A DNA stretch of 54,825 nucleotides from contig CAJYWD010000027.1 in the NCBI GenBank assembly GCA_913778505.1, positions 1 to 54,825 on the forward strand, read 5' to 3'. The stretch's first letter is position 1; each line of letters begins with the position of its first letter. This DNA comes from an uncultured Chryseobacterium sp. GTDB taxonomy: Bacteria; Bacteroidota; Bacteroidia; Flavobacteriales; Weeksellaceae. A program made the position numbers and the translations under genes. Below, piece after piece: positions 53,387 through 54,825 of this stretch. The notes below the pieces were generated by a model. It made no database searches. It saw only the letters and a program-made list of their open reading frames with translations, and was not told the origin of the DNA.

Positions 53387-54091
53387 ATGGCAAACCAGCA
53401 TAACAAAAACCACGACCAGGAAGGAAAAGAAACTGTAGAATTCTTCAAAGACCTTGATAAAGAAGCCCTTAACATAGAATCCTTTTTGGAAAAAAATGCA
53501 AGAACGCTAAGCATCGGTTTTGCAGTTCTTATCCTTGCTGTTTTAGGATGGTTTGGATATCAGCAATTTATCCTTGGCCCTAAAAACGAAGAAGCTACAA
53601 CAAGCTATCTTGCAGCACAGAAAAATCTGGCTGATGGAAAAGAGGATATTGCTCTGGGCGGTAAATCTGTAGCCAATCCGGGTTTTATGGGTACGTATGA
53701 AGAGTACGGCAGTACCAAAGTAGGAAAACTTTCTGCTTACAACGCCGGACTTATTGAGTTTAAAAAAGGAAACTACCAGAAAGCTTACGATTTGCTGGAT
53801 AAGTTCAGCTCTGCCAATAAAGTTTTGGTTGCCCTTAAATATGGCGCCATGGCAGATTGCCTTTCTAACCTGAACAAGGCAGATGACGCGCTTTCCATGG
53901 CAGACAAAGCTTCTTCTGCATCGGATGATCCTTACACTTCTTATTATTTCACCAAAAAAGCAGGTATGCTTGCTTTGGCACTTAAGAGAAATGCCGATGC
54001 TAAAAAATATTTCTCTACAATTGACGAAAAATACCAGGACTATGATAACGGACAATCCGATGCGTTCATAGAAATGACTAAATATTACTAA
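53387..54091 (+). CDS. Tetratricopeptide-repeat membrane protein (YfgM-like)
   Basis: A 234-residue protein with a charged cytoplasmic N-terminus, one membrane helix at about 42-60 (SIGFAVLILAVLGWFGYQQ) and a periplasmic domain of TPR-like helical repeats (AYNAGLIEFKKGNYQKAYDLLDKF, AMADCLSNLNKADDALSMADKA, KKAGMLALALKRNADAKKYF). This is the layout of YfgM-like ancillary proteins of the Sec/periplasmic chaperone network; function is otherwise unproven. ribH follows after 3 bases. Confidence 0.85.
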   Translation: MANQHNKNHDQEGKETVEFFKDLDKEALNIESFLEKNARTLSIGFAVLILAVLGWFGYQQFILGPKNEEATTSYLAAQKNLADGKEDIALGGKSVANPGFMGTYEEYGSTKVGKLSAYNAGLIEFKKGNYQKAYDLLDKFSSANKVLVALKYGAMADCLSNLNKADDALSMADKASSASDDPYTSYYFTKKAGMLALALKRNADAKKYFSTIDEKYQDYDNGQSDAFIEMTKYY

Positions 54092-54094
54092 ACA

Positions 54095-54583
54095 ATGGCA
54101 ACCACTAATCTATCCGATTATAAGCCACTTAATATAACCAATGCCGATGAATATTCTATCGGCATTGTTGTTTCTGAGTGGAACGATTTTGTAACTTATA
54201 ACCTGCGTAATGGCGCTGTCGAAACACTGAAGGCAGAGGGCATCAAAGAAGAGAATATTCACATTTACTATGTTCCGGGCGCATTCGAACTGAGTTTCGC
54301 TGCAATGAAACTTTGCCGCTCCAACAAGTTTGCGGCCGTCATTGCCATCGGCAACGTTATCCGCGGCGAGACACCGCATTTTGATTACGTTTGTTCCGGC
54401 GTCACCCAAGGCATCAAAGATTGCAACATTTTGACAGACACACCAGCTATTTTCTGTGTCCTGACAGACGACACCAAAGAACAATCTATCGCCAGAAGTG
54501 GCGGAAATCTAGGTAACAAAGGCGTGGAAGCTGCCGTCACAGCGCTCAAAATGATTGACTTTAATACCAAGTTTACATTCTAA
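54095..54583 (+). CDS. ribH: 6,7-dimethyl-8-ribityllumazine synthase
   Basis: A 162-residue enzyme that makes the direct precursor of riboflavin from 5-amino-6-ribitylaminouracil and 3,4-dihydroxy-2-butanone-4-phosphate. Motifs: VVSEWNDFVTYNL, VPGAFELSFAA, and AIGNVIRGETPHFDYVCSG with the catalytic histidine. Length is standard. It overlaps an operon with the TPR protein; no other rib gene is in the window. Confidence 0.95.
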   Translation: MATTNLSDYKPLNITNADEYSIGIVVSEWNDFVTYNLRNGAVETLKAEGIKEENIHIYYVPGAFELSFAAMKLCRSNKFAAVIAIGNVIRGETPHFDYVCSGVTQGIKDCNILTDTPAIFCVLTDDTKEQSIARSGGNLGNKGVEAAVTALKMIDFNTKFTF

Positions 54584-54623
54584 TTATAAATTACAGGAGC
54601 TTATTGACTCCGTCGTTTGCTTT

Positions 54624-54702
54624 GGAGCTATTCCCGCTATCCGCTGTATCTTTTTTCCCAGGCTAATGATCCACCGCAAAAAAAAGGATGCCGCTGCTAT
54701 GG
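54624..54702 (+). repeat. Dispersed intergenic repeat, copy B
   Basis: Begins GGAGCTATTCCCGCTATCC, GCT and ends GCCGCTGCTATGG, with a central TTTTTT and AAAAAAAA that could pair. It shares its ends with copy A at 3710-3799. The last 120 bases of the window contain no gene. Confidence 0.55.
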
Positions 54703-54825
54703 TAAGTTTGCATTAAGCAGAACATATTGATAACTTAGTTAAAAATATAAACCCTAAGAGTAAAAGCAGCAGGATAAAGGCAGACGTTTCGTTGATACTT
54801 AGATATCGCCCCCGATTTTATTCCC

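Overview
The window looks like a chromosome segment of a Flavobacteriia bacterium, most likely Weeksellaceae (Chryseobacterium/Epilithonimonas-like). Reasons: moderately AT-rich DNA; start codons without Shine-Dalgarno sequences; many promoters of the Bacteroidetes type (TAnnTTTG at -7, sometimes with TTG at -33); type IX secretion C-terminal domains; a fused CcoN-CcoO oxidase subunit; DUF4252, DUF2807, WG-repeat and OMP_b-brl families. Species was not tested by any search. All homology calls are from reading the proteins.

Layout. 1-8.6 kb: 5' end of rpsL, dps, a multi-pass membrane protein, a secreted leucine-rich-repeat protein, a fused B12-dependent acyl-CoA mutase (IcmF type), a small secreted protein and a decayed DUF1801 gene. 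8.6-11.8 kb: an ECF sigma operon with a membrane anti-sigma-like protein and two DUF4252 proteins, one fused to DUF2807. 12-20.6 kb: secreted or membrane proteins, a serine hydrolase, a 2-hydroxyacid dehydrogenase, an acyl-CoA thioesterase, a bacterial-HU-like membrane protein, a secreted starch-binding-module-like protein, and a TonB-dependent receptor preceded by a TPP riboswitch, hence probably for thiamine. 20.9-26.2 kb: two different aconitases in tandem (AcnB, then a mitochondrial-type AcnA). 26.3-27.7 kb: an AT-rich three-gene island read as a toxin-antitoxin-SecB-like chaperone (TAC) module with a 22-bp palindrome at its promoter. 27.8-35.4 kb: a second ECF sigma factor, a LytS/LytTR two-component pair, and two divergent outer-membrane beta-barrel genes. 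35.4-37.9 kb: RluA-family pseudouridine synthase, esterase-like lipoprotein, panB.

38-47.6 kb is a complete cbb3 oxidase region: a Crp/Fnr regulator divergent from a copper P-type ATPase (CcoI), then ccoS, ccoNO (fused), ccoQ, ccoP, ccoG, ccoH and a TauE/SafE-family membrane protein. The same inverted repeat, TGAC-N4-GTCA, lies in the regulator leader and upstream of ccoS, suggesting one regulon. 47.7-54.6 kb: a frameshifted lipoprotein gene, a GC-rich array of 22-bp-spaced palindromes, a LOG-family/MurU-like/RapZ-C gene group, a lipoprotein, apt, a TPR membrane protein and ribH.

Most unusual items: the TAC module; the TPP riboswitch controlling an outer-membrane receptor; the period-22 palindrome array at 48.5 kb; shared operators in the cbb3 region; two apparent single-base frameshifts in lipoprotein genes; and several dispersed intergenic repeats. 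No tRNA, rRNA, CRISPR array, prophage or insertion sequence was seen.
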